NCBI GenBank assembly: GCA_948443845.1
Contig: CAOJUE010000013.1
Coordinates: 1 to 53,517, forward strand
From: an uncultured Eubacteriales bacterium
GTDB lineage: Bacteria > Bacillota > Clostridia > TANB77 > CAG-508
DNA length: 53,517 bases
Direction: 5' to 3'
A program made the position numbers and the translations under genes. The notes beneath the pieces are model-generated. The model worked only from the letters and a program-made list of their open reading frames with translations. It made no database searches and was not told where the DNA came from. Positions 1-7,554 of the stretch are shown piece after piece (the first letter of the stretch is position 1; each line of letters starts with the position of its first letter).

Positions 1-48
1 GAAGCAAAAGATTTTAATGAAAAAGTCTTAAATTATCTAAAAAGATAA
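1..48 (+). CDS. 3' end of an upstream CDS (partial)
   Basis: The first frame is open from the window edge to a TAA and encodes 15 residues ending in NYLKR. The Lys/Glu-rich, AT-rich codons look like genuine coding sequence, but the fragment is too short to assign. It could be cargo of the same mobile region as the genes that follow. Confidence 0.35.
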   Translation, partial: EAKDFNEKVLNYLKR

Positions 49-98
49 ATTACAATTTAGCTAATTGATTAAAACAAAGCAGTAGTCAAACGAGAGTA

Positions 99-116
99 TA
101 GAAAAAGTTGTGTAAA
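99..116 (+). repeat. IS256 left terminal inverted repeat
   Basis: Reads TAGAAAAAGTTGTGTAAA. Its reverse complement is found at the right end with one mismatch. The nominal TTG start of the transposase frame lies inside this repeat, which argues that this TTG is not the true start. Confidence 0.8.
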
Positions 117-1364
117 AAATCCTTCCGTGATAAAATAAAAAATATTAAGGAGGGATTTTTCTATGGGAAAAAAAGTAGAAAAAGAAAAAATGAAATAGTA
201 GAGGAATTTTTTAGAAGGAATGATCCAAAAATGTACACAGCATGGAAAGACTTCTTTGCCCCTGCTTTTCAACAATTATTAGACGCAGAAATGGAAGCAA
301 AATTAGGTTATTCAAAAAATGAACGAACAGACGCATTAAATTCACGAAATGGATATTATCCAGAAAGAACAGTTTCAACAGAAATGGGAGATATCCCAGT
401 AAAAGTACCACGAGATAGAAAAGGAGAAATTGATTCTGATTTAGTTTCAAAATATTCCAGAACGGTAAATGGATTTGATGAAAAAGTAATTGCTATGTAT
501 GCTTTGGGCTTGTCGGATAAAGATATACAAGAGCAAATAAAGGATATATTTGGATGTAATTTATCGACAGATATGATAAGTGATATAACGGATAAAATCA
601 TACCAGAAATTCAAGAATGGAAGAAAAGAAGGTTGGAAGAAGTGTATCCCATTGTATTTATAGATGCTACGCACTTTCATGTACGAGATAATGGACAGAT
701 TGTGAAAAAAGCAGCTTATGTAGTGCTAGGAATTGACGCAGATGGCATGAAAAAAGTGCTAGATATTACCATAGGAGAAAATGAAAGTGCAAAGTATTGG
801 ATGACAGTGCTAAATAGCTTGAAAAATCGAGGAGTACAGGATATTTTAGTACTTTGTGCAGATGGTCTAACAGGTCTAAAAGAAGCAATATCAGCAATTT
901 TTCCGAAGACAGAATATCAAAGGTGTATTGTGCATCAAATTAGAAATTCACTCAAATATGTGCCATATACGGATAAGAAGGAATTGGCGAATGACTTGAA
1001 AACAGTGTATCAGGCGTCTACAGAGGAAATTGCGTATACGAATTTATTGGAGTTGGATGAAAAATGGAAAAGCAGATATCCAGGAGCCATACAAAGTTGG
1101 GTTGATAATTGGGAAGTATTAAGTGTATTTTTCAAGTTTTCAGCAGAGATAAGAAAAATTATGTATACAACAAATGCGATAGAAAGCTTAAATAGTACAT
1201 ATAAGAGGATTAATAGGAATAGAAACGTATTTTCTACGGATATGTCTTTGTTAAAGGTACTCTATTTATCAACGTTGAAGGCAGAGAAAAAGTGGTCAAG
1301 AATGATTGGAAAATGGGATTTATGCTTGTCGCAATTTAGAATTATGTATGAAGGCAGAATCTAA
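108..1364 (+). CDS. IS256-family (Mutator-type) transposase, possible -1 recoding at the start
   Basis: DDE transposase that moves the surrounding IS. It is 418 aa in this frame; the family is usually about 400. The catalytic acids sit in the usual contexts: Asp in FIDATHFHV, Asp in LCADGLTG, Glu in TTNAIESLN, with the CIVHQIRNSLKYV block between the last two. The frame opens at a TTG inside the left inverted repeat with no ribosome binding site. A strong AAGGAGGG at 147-154 is perfectly spaced for an ATG at 163, but that ATG is in another frame and stops after 11 codons. The frames are joined by a run of seven A (168-174) in slippery A-AAA-AAA phase: a -1 slip, or one extra A, would give a protein beginning MGKKSRKRKNEIVEEFF. 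The rest looks intact, and it has no in-frame CGG. Confidence 0.88.
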   Translation: MCKKSFRDKIKNIKEGFFYGKKSRKRKNEIVEEFFRRNDPKMYTAWKDFFAPAFQQLLDAEMEAKLGYSKNERTDALNSRNGYYPERTVSTEMGDIPVKVPRDRKGEIDSDLVSKYSRTVNGFDEKVIAMYALGLSDKDIQEQIKDIFGCNLSTDMISDITDKIIPEIQEWKKRRLEEVYPIVFIDATHFHVRDNGQIVKKAAYVVLGIDADGMKKVLDITIGENESAKYWMTVLNSLKNRGVQDILVLCADGLTGLKEAISAIFPKTEYQRCIVHQIRNSLKYVPYTDKKELANDLKTVYQASTEEIAYTNLLELDEKWKSRYPGAIQSWVDNWEVLSVFFKFSAEIRKIMYTTNAIESLNSTYKRINRNRNVFSTDMSLLKVLYLSTLKAEKKWSRMIGKWDLCLSQFRIMYEGRI

Positions 1365-1417
1365 ATTCAAGCCTAAAATAATAGGCTTAAGAAGGAAATT
1401 TCTTAAGCTCTATTAAG

Positions 1418-1435
1418 TTTACACAAATTTTTCTA
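1418..1435 (-). repeat. IS256 right terminal inverted repeat
   Basis: The reverse complement reads TAGAAAAATTTGTGTAAA, one mismatch from the left repeat. It lies 53 bases after the transposase stop, the usual place for the end of an IS256 element. Confidence 0.75.
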
Positions 1436-1526
1436 AAGGATTGATTTTTTAGAAAAGTTTTGTTAAAATGAAATTAAATTTTTTAATATCAAAATTATTT
1501 AAGTTATCAATCGGAAGGATATCCGA

Positions 1527-1544
1527 TTTACACAACTTTTACGA
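1527..1544 (-). repeat. Second right-end-like inverted repeat
   Basis: The reverse complement matches the left terminal repeat at 16 of 18 positions and shares its uninterrupted core AAAAGTTGTGTAAA better than the nearer right repeat does. It is either the remnant of a second IS copy or the alternative true end of the element. The 91 bases between the two repeats carry no gene that I can support. Confidence 0.45.
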
Positions 1545-1608
1545 TAGGCTCCATAAAAATATGGTGGTTATTTCATTTTTTATTTTAATATTAGCAAGTA
1601 AATTATCT

Positions 1609-1974
1609 TTATTTCTCCAAACCTTTATAATGCTCCAAGAAATCACATATTTCTTTATAATATTTTTCATCATTATCTATTAGAAATCTTAAAAATTCCA
1701 AAACTGAACCATGAAAAAACGTCTCAAGAAATTTTTTCGTAGTTTCCAATTTGTACGTTTCTTCATTAATTAAGGGAACAAATGTGTATTCTTTTCCGTT
1801 CTTTTCTGAAATACCAACTGCTTTTTTCTGGATCAATCGATTAATTAGCGTTCTTACTGTATTGTGATTCCAATTAAAATCTTTTACTTGTTCTATAATT
1901 TTTTTGCTTTTTACTGCTTTTTCTTTCCAGATTATTTTCATAACTTCTAGTTCTGCGTCAGATATTCTTTTCAT
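1609..1974 (-). CDS. BlaI/MecI-family transcriptional repressor
   Basis: A 121-residue winged-helix repressor. The N-terminus RISDAELEVMKIIWKE and the recognition-helix segment NHNTVRTLINRLIQKK are hallmarks of the family that, in staphylococci, represses beta-lactamase and mecA and is cleaved through the BlaR1/MecR1 sensor. I chose the ATG at 1974 because GTGAGGA sits 8-9 bases upstream; the longer frame begins only with an unsupported TTG. No BlaR1-type sensor protease or beta-lactamase is next to it, so its target and inducer are unknown. A close paralogue lies at 15413. The gene is read away from the IS and appears to be preceded by a leader peptide and its own promoter. Confidence 0.88.
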   Translation of the reverse strand: MKRISDAELEVMKIIWKEKAVKSKKIIEQVKDFNWNHNTVRTLINRLIQKKAVGISEKNGKEYTFVPLINEETYKLETTKKFLETFFHGSVLEFLRFLIDNDEKYYKEICDFLEHYKGLEK

Positions 1975-2042
1975 TAAATTTTCCTCACTTTCTAATTTTC
2001 CTTTCAAAAAATTCTAAAATAGGTTTGCCAATTTGGCTCGAT

Positions 2043-2078
2043 TTATTCAATTGAAACAACCATTAAAATGAATTTCAT
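2043..2078 (-). CDS. Candidate 11-residue leader peptide upstream of the BlaI-like gene
   Basis: The ATG at 2078 is preceded by AAAGGAGAG and followed by the peptide MKFILMVVSIE and TAA. It lies between a good promoter and the BlaI-like gene, 68 bases before that gene's start. Its start codon overlaps a perfect 7-1-7 dyad (AAATGAA-T-TTCATTT, 2066-2080), which could be an operator. The peptide may be a translated leader or an accidental ORF on a strong ribosome binding site. Confidence 0.35.
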   Translation of the reverse strand: MKFILMVVSIE

Positions 2079-2080
2079 TT
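2066..2080. promoter_or_regulatory. Perfect dyad, candidate repressor operator
   Basis: AAATGAATTTCATTT is a perfect inverted repeat about one central base, between the promoter and the BlaI-like gene. Autoregulation through such a dyad is common in BlaI/MecI-type genes, but this sequence does not match the classical TACA/TGTA bla operator, so the assignment is only positional. Confidence 0.35.
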
Positions 2081-2108
2081 GAAATCTCTCCTTTCTTTAA
2101 ATTTTTAA

Positions 2109-2136
2109 ATTATAGAATAGCAGAAAAAATATGCAA
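2109..2136 (-). promoter_or_regulatory. Promoter for the leader peptide and BlaI-like gene
   Basis: On the minus strand a TTGCAT -35 is followed after 16 bases by a perfect TATAAT -10, with transcription predicted towards the BlaI-like gene. Confidence 0.6.
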
Positions 2137-2243
2137 TAAATATTCTGCACAAGTTTTGGGCTATATGCTTCATTGTGAATAATGGCACAAAATTATACCA
2201 TAATACCGATAAATAGTAATGGTATGAAAGTGTGGTGGTATGT

Positions 2244-2507
2244 ATGTCATTGATAGACATTTTTAGATATAACGTAAGATATTATAGATTTAAGAAAAAT
2301 TATTCACAAGAAAAACTTGCGGAAATGACTGGATTAAGTACGCATTATATATCCGACATTGAGCAAGGCAAATATAGTCCTTCAATTCCTACTATTGAAA
2401 GAATATCGAAAGCACTTGACATTCTGCCACAATTGCTTTTTACAAAAAATTCAAAAGCAAAGAATTTGTCTGCAAGAGTCGATATTCACCGTAAAAGTAG
2501 AATGTAG
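2244..2507 (+). CDS. Xre-family helix-turn-helix regulator
   Basis: A small (87 aa) Cro/C1-type DNA-binding protein. The helix-turn-helix is visible at about residues 10-60: RFKKNYSQEKLAEMTGLS, then the recognition helix region THYISDIEQGKYSPS and TIERISKALDI. There is no sensor domain, as is usual for small regulators of mobile elements. I use the ATG at 2244; a GTG 12 bases earlier in the same frame is possible, and the ribosome binding site is weak for both. It lies between an IS and a serine recombinase and likely controls element genes. The C-terminal 25 residues are basic and unstructured. Confidence 0.75.
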   Translation: MSLIDIFRYNVRYYRFKKNYSQEKLAEMTGLSTHYISDIEQGKYSPSIPTIERISKALDILPQLLFTKNSKAKNLSARVDIHRKSRM

Positions 2508-2632
2508 TAGTATACAATTACTACCATTCTTTACAATTATCTATTATTATAACACAAAAATTTTATTTGGGACAATAAAGATACAGATTTTTTTCTCTTT
2601 TTATGAAAAAATTATTGTATTGAGGTGTTTTA

Positions 2633-2884
2633 ATGGAAGATTATAACAAAATACAAAAACTACTGAAAAAAGATTATATGCCTATCATATATAAAAATAT
2701 AAAGAAATTTAGGATAGAAAGTGGTATGTCCTTAACTGATGTGGCTGAAATATTGGATATGTCATATGATTATTTGAGGCGAGTTGAATCAAATAATGAT
2801 AGTGTAAAAACTTGTTCATTAAAATTGTTAATTAAATTTAGTATATTGTATCATAAAAATTTAGGTGATTTTTTGGAAGAATAG
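2633..2884 (+). CDS. Small helix-turn-helix (Xre-like) regulator
   Basis: Encodes 83 residues. The segment NIKKFRIESGMSLTDVAEILDMSYDYLRRVESN fits a Cro/C1 helix-turn-helix, with a C-terminal helix LKLLIKFSILYHKNLGDFLEE typical of Xre proteins. The ATG follows a TGAGGTG ribosome binding site at a normal distance. It is the second regulator in tandem on the same strand, separated from the first by about 125 bases, consistent with an immunity or excision control module of an integrative element. Confidence 0.7.
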   Translation: MEDYNKIQKLLKKDYMPIIYKNIKKFRIESGMSLTDVAEILDMSYDYLRRVESNNDSVKTCSLKLLIKFSILYHKNLGDFLEE

Positions 2885-2990
2885 AAATATTGTCAATAGG
2901 AAATTGGAATAAATTTGACTATGCTTTTTTGAATTGACTTCTTTATGCCGAGAAAACTATTGACAATCCAAAAATAATATAATTTTGAAG

Positions 2991-3019
2991 GGCGTTTAGC
3001 ATAAAATATGCTAAACGCC
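2991..3019. terminator. Long GC-containing hairpin, probable terminator
   Basis: GGCGTTTAGCAT pairs perfectly with ATGCTAAACGCC across a five-base loop. No long T run follows immediately, though the downstream sequence is AT-rich. It could be a weak terminator for the Xre genes or another structural signal of the element. Confidence 0.45.
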
Positions 3020-3310
3020 TTAACTGATAAATATTATTTTATATTTTAAAACAAAAATGTTAGTAATTTGCTTAATCTTTTTTACAAAAAAGTAAAAATG
3101 CGCTATAAAAAATGCCAACAAACGCCTAAAAATTAACGAAAAAAATTTTTTTGGCGTGTTTATTGAAAATGAAAAAAAGATGTTATAAAATATAGTTATA
3201 TTAAATTCTTAAAAGCGATTATAAAATCATTGAGGGAGTTGATTTTGTGTTTTTAAGAATACTGTAGTGTTTCCTAATTTGCCCTATCAAAAATGAAAGG
3301 AGACAGTATT

Positions 3311-3352
3311 ATGATTTTTATAAAAAGTGTGAAAAAGTTAGAATTTACGTAA
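3311..3352 (+). CDS. Candidate 13-residue leader peptide
   Basis: The ATG is preceded at ideal spacing by AAAGGAGA (3296-3303) and encodes MIFIKSVKKLEFT. It sits between the regulators and the recombinase. It may be an attenuator leader; no homology is claimed. Confidence 0.35.
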   Translation: MIFIKSVKKLEFT

Positions 3353-3531
3353 ATTTCTAATAGTCTTGTTGCACCCAAAAAGTGTCGACAAAAAATTTAC
3401 TAAATAATGTAGAAAATAGGAATATAGTGCTTTCTAGAATGTCCCTTTAAAAAATGATTAGCTTAATAGCTCTTTAAGCTGTCATAAAAATGTGAATTGA
3501 AAATACAATTGCTATTAAGGAGGCATGTATA

Positions 3532-3642
3532 ATGGAAGATTTTAAAATTAATGTATTTTTTCATCAAGATGGTGAAGAAATCGAAAAGCTATTAGCAAAT
3601 TATTTAATCAGCAAATTAAAGAGTAAAGAGAAAATCCAATAG
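3532..3642 (+). CDS. Small conserved-looking protein upstream of the recombinase
   Basis: A 36-residue ORF beginning MEDFKINVFFHQDGEEIEKL, with AAGGAGG seven bases before the ATG. Very short acidic/hydrophobic proteins of this kind commonly precede large serine recombinases in Firmicute integrative elements, where some may act as recombination accessory or directionality factors. No motif proves that here. It is 105 bases upstream of the recombinase on the same strand, with a large inverted repeat between them. Confidence 0.55.
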   Translation: MEDFKINVFFHQDGEEIEKLLANYLISKLKSKEKIQ

Positions 3643-3651
3643 TAATATAAA

Positions 3652-3719
3652 AATTTGAATTTGTAGTATAATATTGTAATTTTATATCAACAATGTTATA
3701 ATCACTATAAATTCAAATT
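3652..3719. repeat. Inverted repeat before the recombinase gene
   Basis: A 16-base arm (AATTTGAATTTGTAGT, 3652-3667) pairs with 3704-3719 with one mismatch around a 36-base loop. A T run follows the second arm. It could be a terminator that isolates the recombinase, or a recombinase or accessory-protein binding site. Confidence 0.45.
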
Positions 3720-3747
3720 ATTTTTTCAGGCATAGAAGGGAGGTATA

Positions 3748-5323
3748 ATGCTTGAAGCAATAATGAGAAAAGCGAAATACAAGATAGCGATTTATATACG
3801 ATTGTCAAAAGAAGACGAAGACCGTGGATATGACGAAAGTGAGAGTATTACGAATCAAAAAGCTTTGCTATTGGATTATGTGGAAAAATTGGGTTCAGAA
3901 TATGAATTAATTGACACCTATGTTGATCCGGGTTACACAGGCACAAATTTTAATCGACCAGATTTTAGGCGAATGATAAAAGATATTGAACTTCGGCAAA
4001 ATCAATATGGTTATCACAAAAGATTTATCTCGTCTAGGACGTGATTATATTGAAACTGGCGAATATGTTGAAAAGTGGTTCCCAGAAAAAAAGGTAAGAT
4101 ATGTGTCGGTCAATGACGGCGTCGATACTTTTGCACACAATAATGGTAACAATGACATTGCGCCATTTAAGGCGATTTTGAATGATATGTATTCTAAAGA
4201 TTTATCTAAAAAAATAAAATCTGCTTTTGCCACCATGCAAACACAGGGAAAATGGCTAGGCGGAACGGTTCCTCTGGGCTACAGGAGAGATCCAGAAGAC
4301 AAAAATCATTTAATCGTACAAGAAGACGAAGCCAAAATTGTCAGAAAAATTTTTGATATGGCGATAGCAGGCAACAGGCTATGCGACATCAAAAAATATC
4401 TGAATGATAATGAAATTCCAACTTTGAAACAATTACGAAGTAGTCAAGCCACATTTTGGGAAAATAAATCCATCAAAAATATTCTGAAAAATGAAGTCTA
4501 CATAGGAAATACGATTCAAAATAAATATAGCAGAATTAGTTATAAAAATCGAAAATTGAGACCAAATCCCAAAGAAGAATGGCGTATTGTAGAAAATACA
4601 CATGAGGCAATTATCGATAAAAAAACATTTGATAATATACAAAAAATGGTTATTGTTCAAAGTTATGGGAGAAATGAGAAAAAACATGATTTTTTATTAG
4701 ATGGCTTATTATTTTGTTATGAATGCAATCATACGATTGGCTTTCGTAACCAAAATAGAGGCAAAAGTAAAAGTACGCCATACATGATTTGCAACAATTA
4801 CCGCAGAAATTCTAGGTTAGGACTTTGCACTTCTCACGGATTTAATTACTTGAAATTAGAAGAATCCGTTTTGGAGACAATAAAAAATCTGTTTCAAGAT
4901 ATCGACAGTAAAAAGATTGAATTAAATTATCAGGCAAACAAAACAACGTATGATTATGCGAAAATGTTAAAAAAGTTGGAAATAGAGGTAGGTTTAATCA
5001 ATGATAAATTTGACAAAATGTATATGGATAAGCTAGATAATAAGATAAGCGAAGAAATGTATCAGCGATTATCAAACAAATTAAAGAGAGAAATTGAAGA
5101 GAAAAATGAGTTATATGAAGAGTTGAGTAGGGAAAGGTTGAATGCAGAAGAGGACAATGAAAAAGAATTAGAAAAAGTCATTCAAACTTTTTTGAATTTA
5201 GAAAAGCCGAATTCAGAATTAATGAGAGTAATTGTCCACAAAATTTTAATTCATCAAGATAAACAAGTGGATGTTGTATTTAATTTTAGAAAATTAAACA
5301 GGGTAAAAAATGCGACTGTCTAA
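3748..5323 (+). CDS. Large serine recombinase (site-specific integrase), needs +1 shift at CGG 3994
   Basis: Integrase/excisionase of the element, 524 aa when the frames are joined. The N-terminal resolvase domain has its catalytic Ser in AIYIRLSKEDE (about residue 20) and the conserved arginines in KDLSRLGRDYIE. The recombinase domain follows (GKWLGGTVPLGYRRDP), then a Cys zinc ribbon (FCYEC near 4715 and later Cys) and a coiled coil of charged residues. The frame that starts with the catalytic Ser runs to TGA at 4042-4044. Skipping the C of the in-frame CGG at 3994 converts IEL-RQNQYGY to IEL-GKINMVITKDLSRLGRD, the expected sequence. It contains no other in-frame CGG. The gene ends five bases before the ZIP remnant, as expected of an integrase at an attachment site. 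Confidence 0.85.
3994..3997 (+). other. CGGC +1 recoding site in the serine recombinase
   Basis: Zero frame reads GAA CTT CGG CAA. Dropping the C gives CTT GGC AAA, Leu-Gly-Lys, and continues in the conserved frame. Confidence 0.75.
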
Positions 5324-5331
5324 TTTAGAAT
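5324..5331. other. Probable right attachment junction of the integrative element
   Basis: The recombinase stop codon ends at 5323 and the recognisable ZIP coding sequence begins at 5329 with the Asn of NVPEG. In intact ZIP genes the preceding codon is usually His (HNxPEG); here it is AGA, so the crossover lies within a few bases. The left junction and the 5' half of the ZIP gene are not in the window, so the core sequence cannot be determined. Confidence 0.45.
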
Positions 5332-5634
5332 GTACCAGAAGGAATCTCCATAGCACTTCCCATCAACAACAGTGGCTATGGCAAATTCAAAGCGATTATT
5401 TTAACCGCACTATCTGGCGTAACAACTGGAATGGGAGCGTTTTTTGGAGCAATTATAGGCAATATTTCAAAAGAATTGATTGGTTTTTCATTAGCCTTTG
5501 CAGCAGGTGCAATGCTATATATTGTTTCATGTGAGTTGATCCCTGAATCGAACAAAATTTATAAAGGTAGATTTTCTTCATTTGGAAATATTCTTGGAAT
5601 TGCATTGGGAATTTTGGCAAAAGTGATAACTTAA
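5329..5634 (+). pseudogene. 3' remnant of a ZIP-family metal transporter
   Basis: The frame starts NVPEGISIALPI, the transmembrane IV metal-binding motif of ZIP zinc/iron permeases, and continues with GVTTGMGAFFGAIIG and LAFAAGAMLYIVSCELIPES, the transmembrane V motif, ending LGIALGILAKVIT. About 101 residues and the last four or so transmembrane helices remain. The N-terminal half is missing, and upstream sequence in the frame belongs to the recombinase end. No start codon with a ribosome binding site precedes the motif, so this is an inactivated gene interrupted by integration, unless the 5' half is joined again on excision. Confidence 0.75.
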
Positions 5635-5660
5635 AAAGTACAGATTTAATCTGTACTTTT
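5634..5660. terminator. Bidirectional rho-independent terminator
   Basis: AAAAGTACAGAT pairs perfectly with ATCTGTACTTTT across a three-base loop, with A and T tracts on either side. It serves the ZIP remnant and the convergent membrane-protein gene. Confidence 0.8.
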
Positions 5661-6221
5661 GTTATATTTCTCTAGCATTTTTTTCTGATAAGGAATTAAA
5701 GAGAAGAAACTGATTACCAAAGAAAGTTCAATAATAACAGTAGATAATACTTGCCCTGCCAAAGAGCTTTGATATTCTTCATTGATTCTAAGAATAACGT
5801 CATTTGTGAATTCAGATGAAATGAATTCGTATTTTTGATATGCTTGGGCGATTGCATTGGAGAAAAGCATATTATTGATAAAAAGGTAGCTTAAACAAAT
5901 TAATATGGAGATGATAATACATATTGTAAATAGTAAATTCATTTTTTGCAAAAAACGAGTTTGATTTTCTTCCGATAATTTTGCTTTTTTGAAACTTTCG
6001 ATTGTGCTGCTTTTGCAGACAAATCGTAACAAGTAAAATAGCAAAATTCCAGTAATGAGCGAAAGCGTAATTGATAAAGGCGTGCTTGTCATATCTTCTA
6101 AGGCATATTTGATTGTAAGGATAAGGACAATAAAAATAAATCCAATTAAAATTCCATAGGATAAAAATAGGGTAATTGTTGCTTTTAAAATATTCTTATA
6201 ATTTGCTTCATTTGTTTCCAT
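5646..6221 (-). CDS. Four-helix integral membrane protein of unknown function
   Basis: Encodes 191 residues from an ATG preceded by AAGGAGAA; a longer frame without a ribosome binding site is ignored. Four hydrophobic segments can be seen: about 15-40 (LFLSYGILIGFIFIVLI), about 52-72 (LSITLSLITGILLFYLL), about 95-118 (LLFTICIIISILICLSYLF), and about 158-180 (VLSTVIIELSLVISFFSLI), with a charged loop between the second and third. I do not recognise a family and see no catalytic motif. It is a single-gene unit, convergent with the ZIP remnant. Confidence 0.65.
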   Translation of the reverse strand: METNEANYKNILKATITLFLSYGILIGFIFIVLILTIKYALEDMTSTPLSITLSLITGILLFYLLRFVCKSSTIESFKKAKLSEENQTRFLQKMNLLFTICIIISILICLSYLFINNMLFSNAIAQAYQKYEFISSEFTNDVILRINEEYQSSLAGQVLSTVIIELSLVISFFSLIPYQKKMLEKYNKSTD

Positions 6222-6319
6222 AAACTTCTCCTTTGTATTAATATAAAATATCATATCATAAAATAGAAAATGGGACAAGATTTTTTTATGAAAAACTTAC
6301 AATTTTTATAGGATAACCC

Positions 6320-6348
6320 TTGAAAAAAAAATGCATAATTGATATGAT
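6320..6348 (+). promoter_or_regulatory. Promoter for the DUF5711-like/cvpA/LCP cluster
   Basis: TTGAAA, 17-base spacer, TATGAT, ending 27 bases before the start codon. Confidence 0.6.
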
Positions 6349-6375
6349 AGTAAAAAATTGATTAGGTGGATAAAA

Positions 6376-7539
6376 ATGGAAGAAAAACCTAAGATATATT
6401 CAAAAGAAAATATCATCAAAATGTGCATTTGGAGTGTTGCTATTGCTTGTGTAGTGTTTGTCTGTGCAAGTTATTTAATCAATGACGAATTTCGAAATAA
6501 AATTGATACGAAAATTTTAAAAAAGGAAGTTACCGAAAATTCTGCCAATATCATTGAAATTAATACAGATAGCAGTCCGTATGTTAGCGCTTTTGATAAA
6601 TACATTGTTGTGCTAAGCAAAAACATTTTAAATTTCTATAATCAAGAAGCAACCAATGTAGGCAAAATCGATGTTACCATTACAACCCCCACTATGGCGT
6701 CAAGCGGGAAATATCTTGCAATTGCTGAAAACGGTGGGCAAAAAGTCTATCTCATTTCAGAACTTGGCATTAAATGGGAAAAAGAAATAGCTGGTGAAAT
6801 TTATCGCGTCAACGTCAATAAAAATGGATATGTTTCTGTACTTTTCAAAAATGCAACCCATACCTCAATTATTGCTCTTTATGATACAAATGGGAAAGAA
6901 TTATTCAAATATTATTTAAAGAAAAGTCACGCGATTTGTGCAGAAGTTTCAGAAAACAATCAATATTTAGCCATCGGAAAAATTGACTATTCAGGCACAG
7001 TCGTAAAATCCATTGTAGAAATGATTTCGATTACTTCTGCCATGGAAGATCCAAAGCAGTGTACTTTATATGCCTATGAATCTGAATCAGGAAAAATTCT
7101 AAACAACATAAAATTCAACAGCAAACATGAAGCCATTTGCAGATTTGCTTCTTATGTCCAAAAAGTAACCAATTCGTCAGATGAAAGGCTATACGATGTC
7201 AAAAATGAAGATACTTTTGTTGATATTAACTTAGAAGATCATTTTTTTGTTGTTGAAAAAGAAAGTTCTGGAATATTTTCTTACCAATATCAAATGAATA
7301 TCAAAAGCACAACTGGAAAAAGTGATAAACTATACATCCTAGAAAATGGCGCTCCTAAAAGTTTGCAACTTAACAAAAATCTGATTTGTTTCAAATTAGT
7401 TGGCGAAGTAAGAGTGCTTCGTTCAAATGGCTGGTTAATCAAGACATATAAGACGGGAAACGAAATACAAGATATTGTACTAGGTGATAGTATTATGGGA
7501 ATTGTATATAATAATAAAATCGAAGTAATCAATCTGTAA
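6376..7539 (+). CDS. Membrane-anchored DUF5711-like beta-propeller protein
   Basis: A 387-residue protein with a short cytoplasmic start, one transmembrane segment at about residues 15-37 (IIKMCIWSVAIACVVFVCASYL) and a large external part rich in beta strands (for example GKYLAIAENGGQKVYLIS, NNQYLAIGKIDYSG, NKIEVINL). The repeated hydrophobic strand pattern and the position before cvpA agree with the Clostridia DUF5711 family, whose role is unknown. AGGTGG lies 8 bases before the chosen ATG. It is probably the first gene of a unit with cvpA (15-base gap) and the LCP gene. It has no in-frame CGG. Confidence 0.7.
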   Translation: MEEKPKIYSKENIIKMCIWSVAIACVVFVCASYLINDEFRNKIDTKILKKEVTENSANIIEINTDSSPYVSAFDKYIVVLSKNILNFYNQEATNVGKIDVTITTPTMASSGKYLAIAENGGQKVYLISELGIKWEKEIAGEIYRVNVNKNGYVSVLFKNATHTSIIALYDTNGKELFKYYLKKSHAICAEVSENNQYLAIGKIDYSGTVVKSIVEMISITSAMEDPKQCTLYAYESESGKILNNIKFNSKHEAICRFASYVQKVTNSSDERLYDVKNEDTFVDINLEDHFFVVEKESSGIFSYQYQMNIKSTTGKSDKLYILENGAPKSLQLNKNLICFKLVGEVRVLRSNGWLIKTYKTGNEIQDIVLGDSIMGIVYNNKIEVINL

Positions 7540-7554
7540 ATTGGGAGGAGTCAT

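Larger units (their letters stand above)
99..1435 (+). mobile_element. IS256-family insertion sequence
   Basis: One Mutator-type (IS256 family) transposase gene is bracketed by imperfect inverted repeats that match at 17 of 18 positions (99-116 and the reverse complement of 1418-1435). The length of about 1.34 kb is normal for the family. I could not find the 8-9 bp target duplication next to these ends. A second copy of the right repeat lies about 110 bp further out, so the true right boundary is uncertain. Two small hairpins lie between the transposase stop and the right repeat. Confidence 0.8.
2885..3531 (+). other. Non-coding leader region of the mobile element
   Basis: There is no gene longer than a few codons here. 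It contains a long hairpin near 2991-3019, an inverted repeat ATTCTTAAAA/TTTTAAGAAT (3204-3213 and 3252-3261) enclosing a GAGGGAG ribosome binding site with a five-codon ORF, and a 13-residue ORF with a strong ribosome binding site at 3311. Short translated leaders plus hairpins before element genes suggest attenuation, but nothing identifies a ligand. Confidence 0.4.

Noticed and set aside
1468..1683. A 71-residue plus-strand ORF
   Set aside because: It has no ribosome binding site and mostly overlaps IS end sequence and the antisense of the BlaI-like gene.
5310..5534. A 74-residue ORF at the recombinase-ZIP junction
   Set aside because: It is out of frame with the ZIP motifs and has an unusual composition; the ZIP frame is the real remnant.
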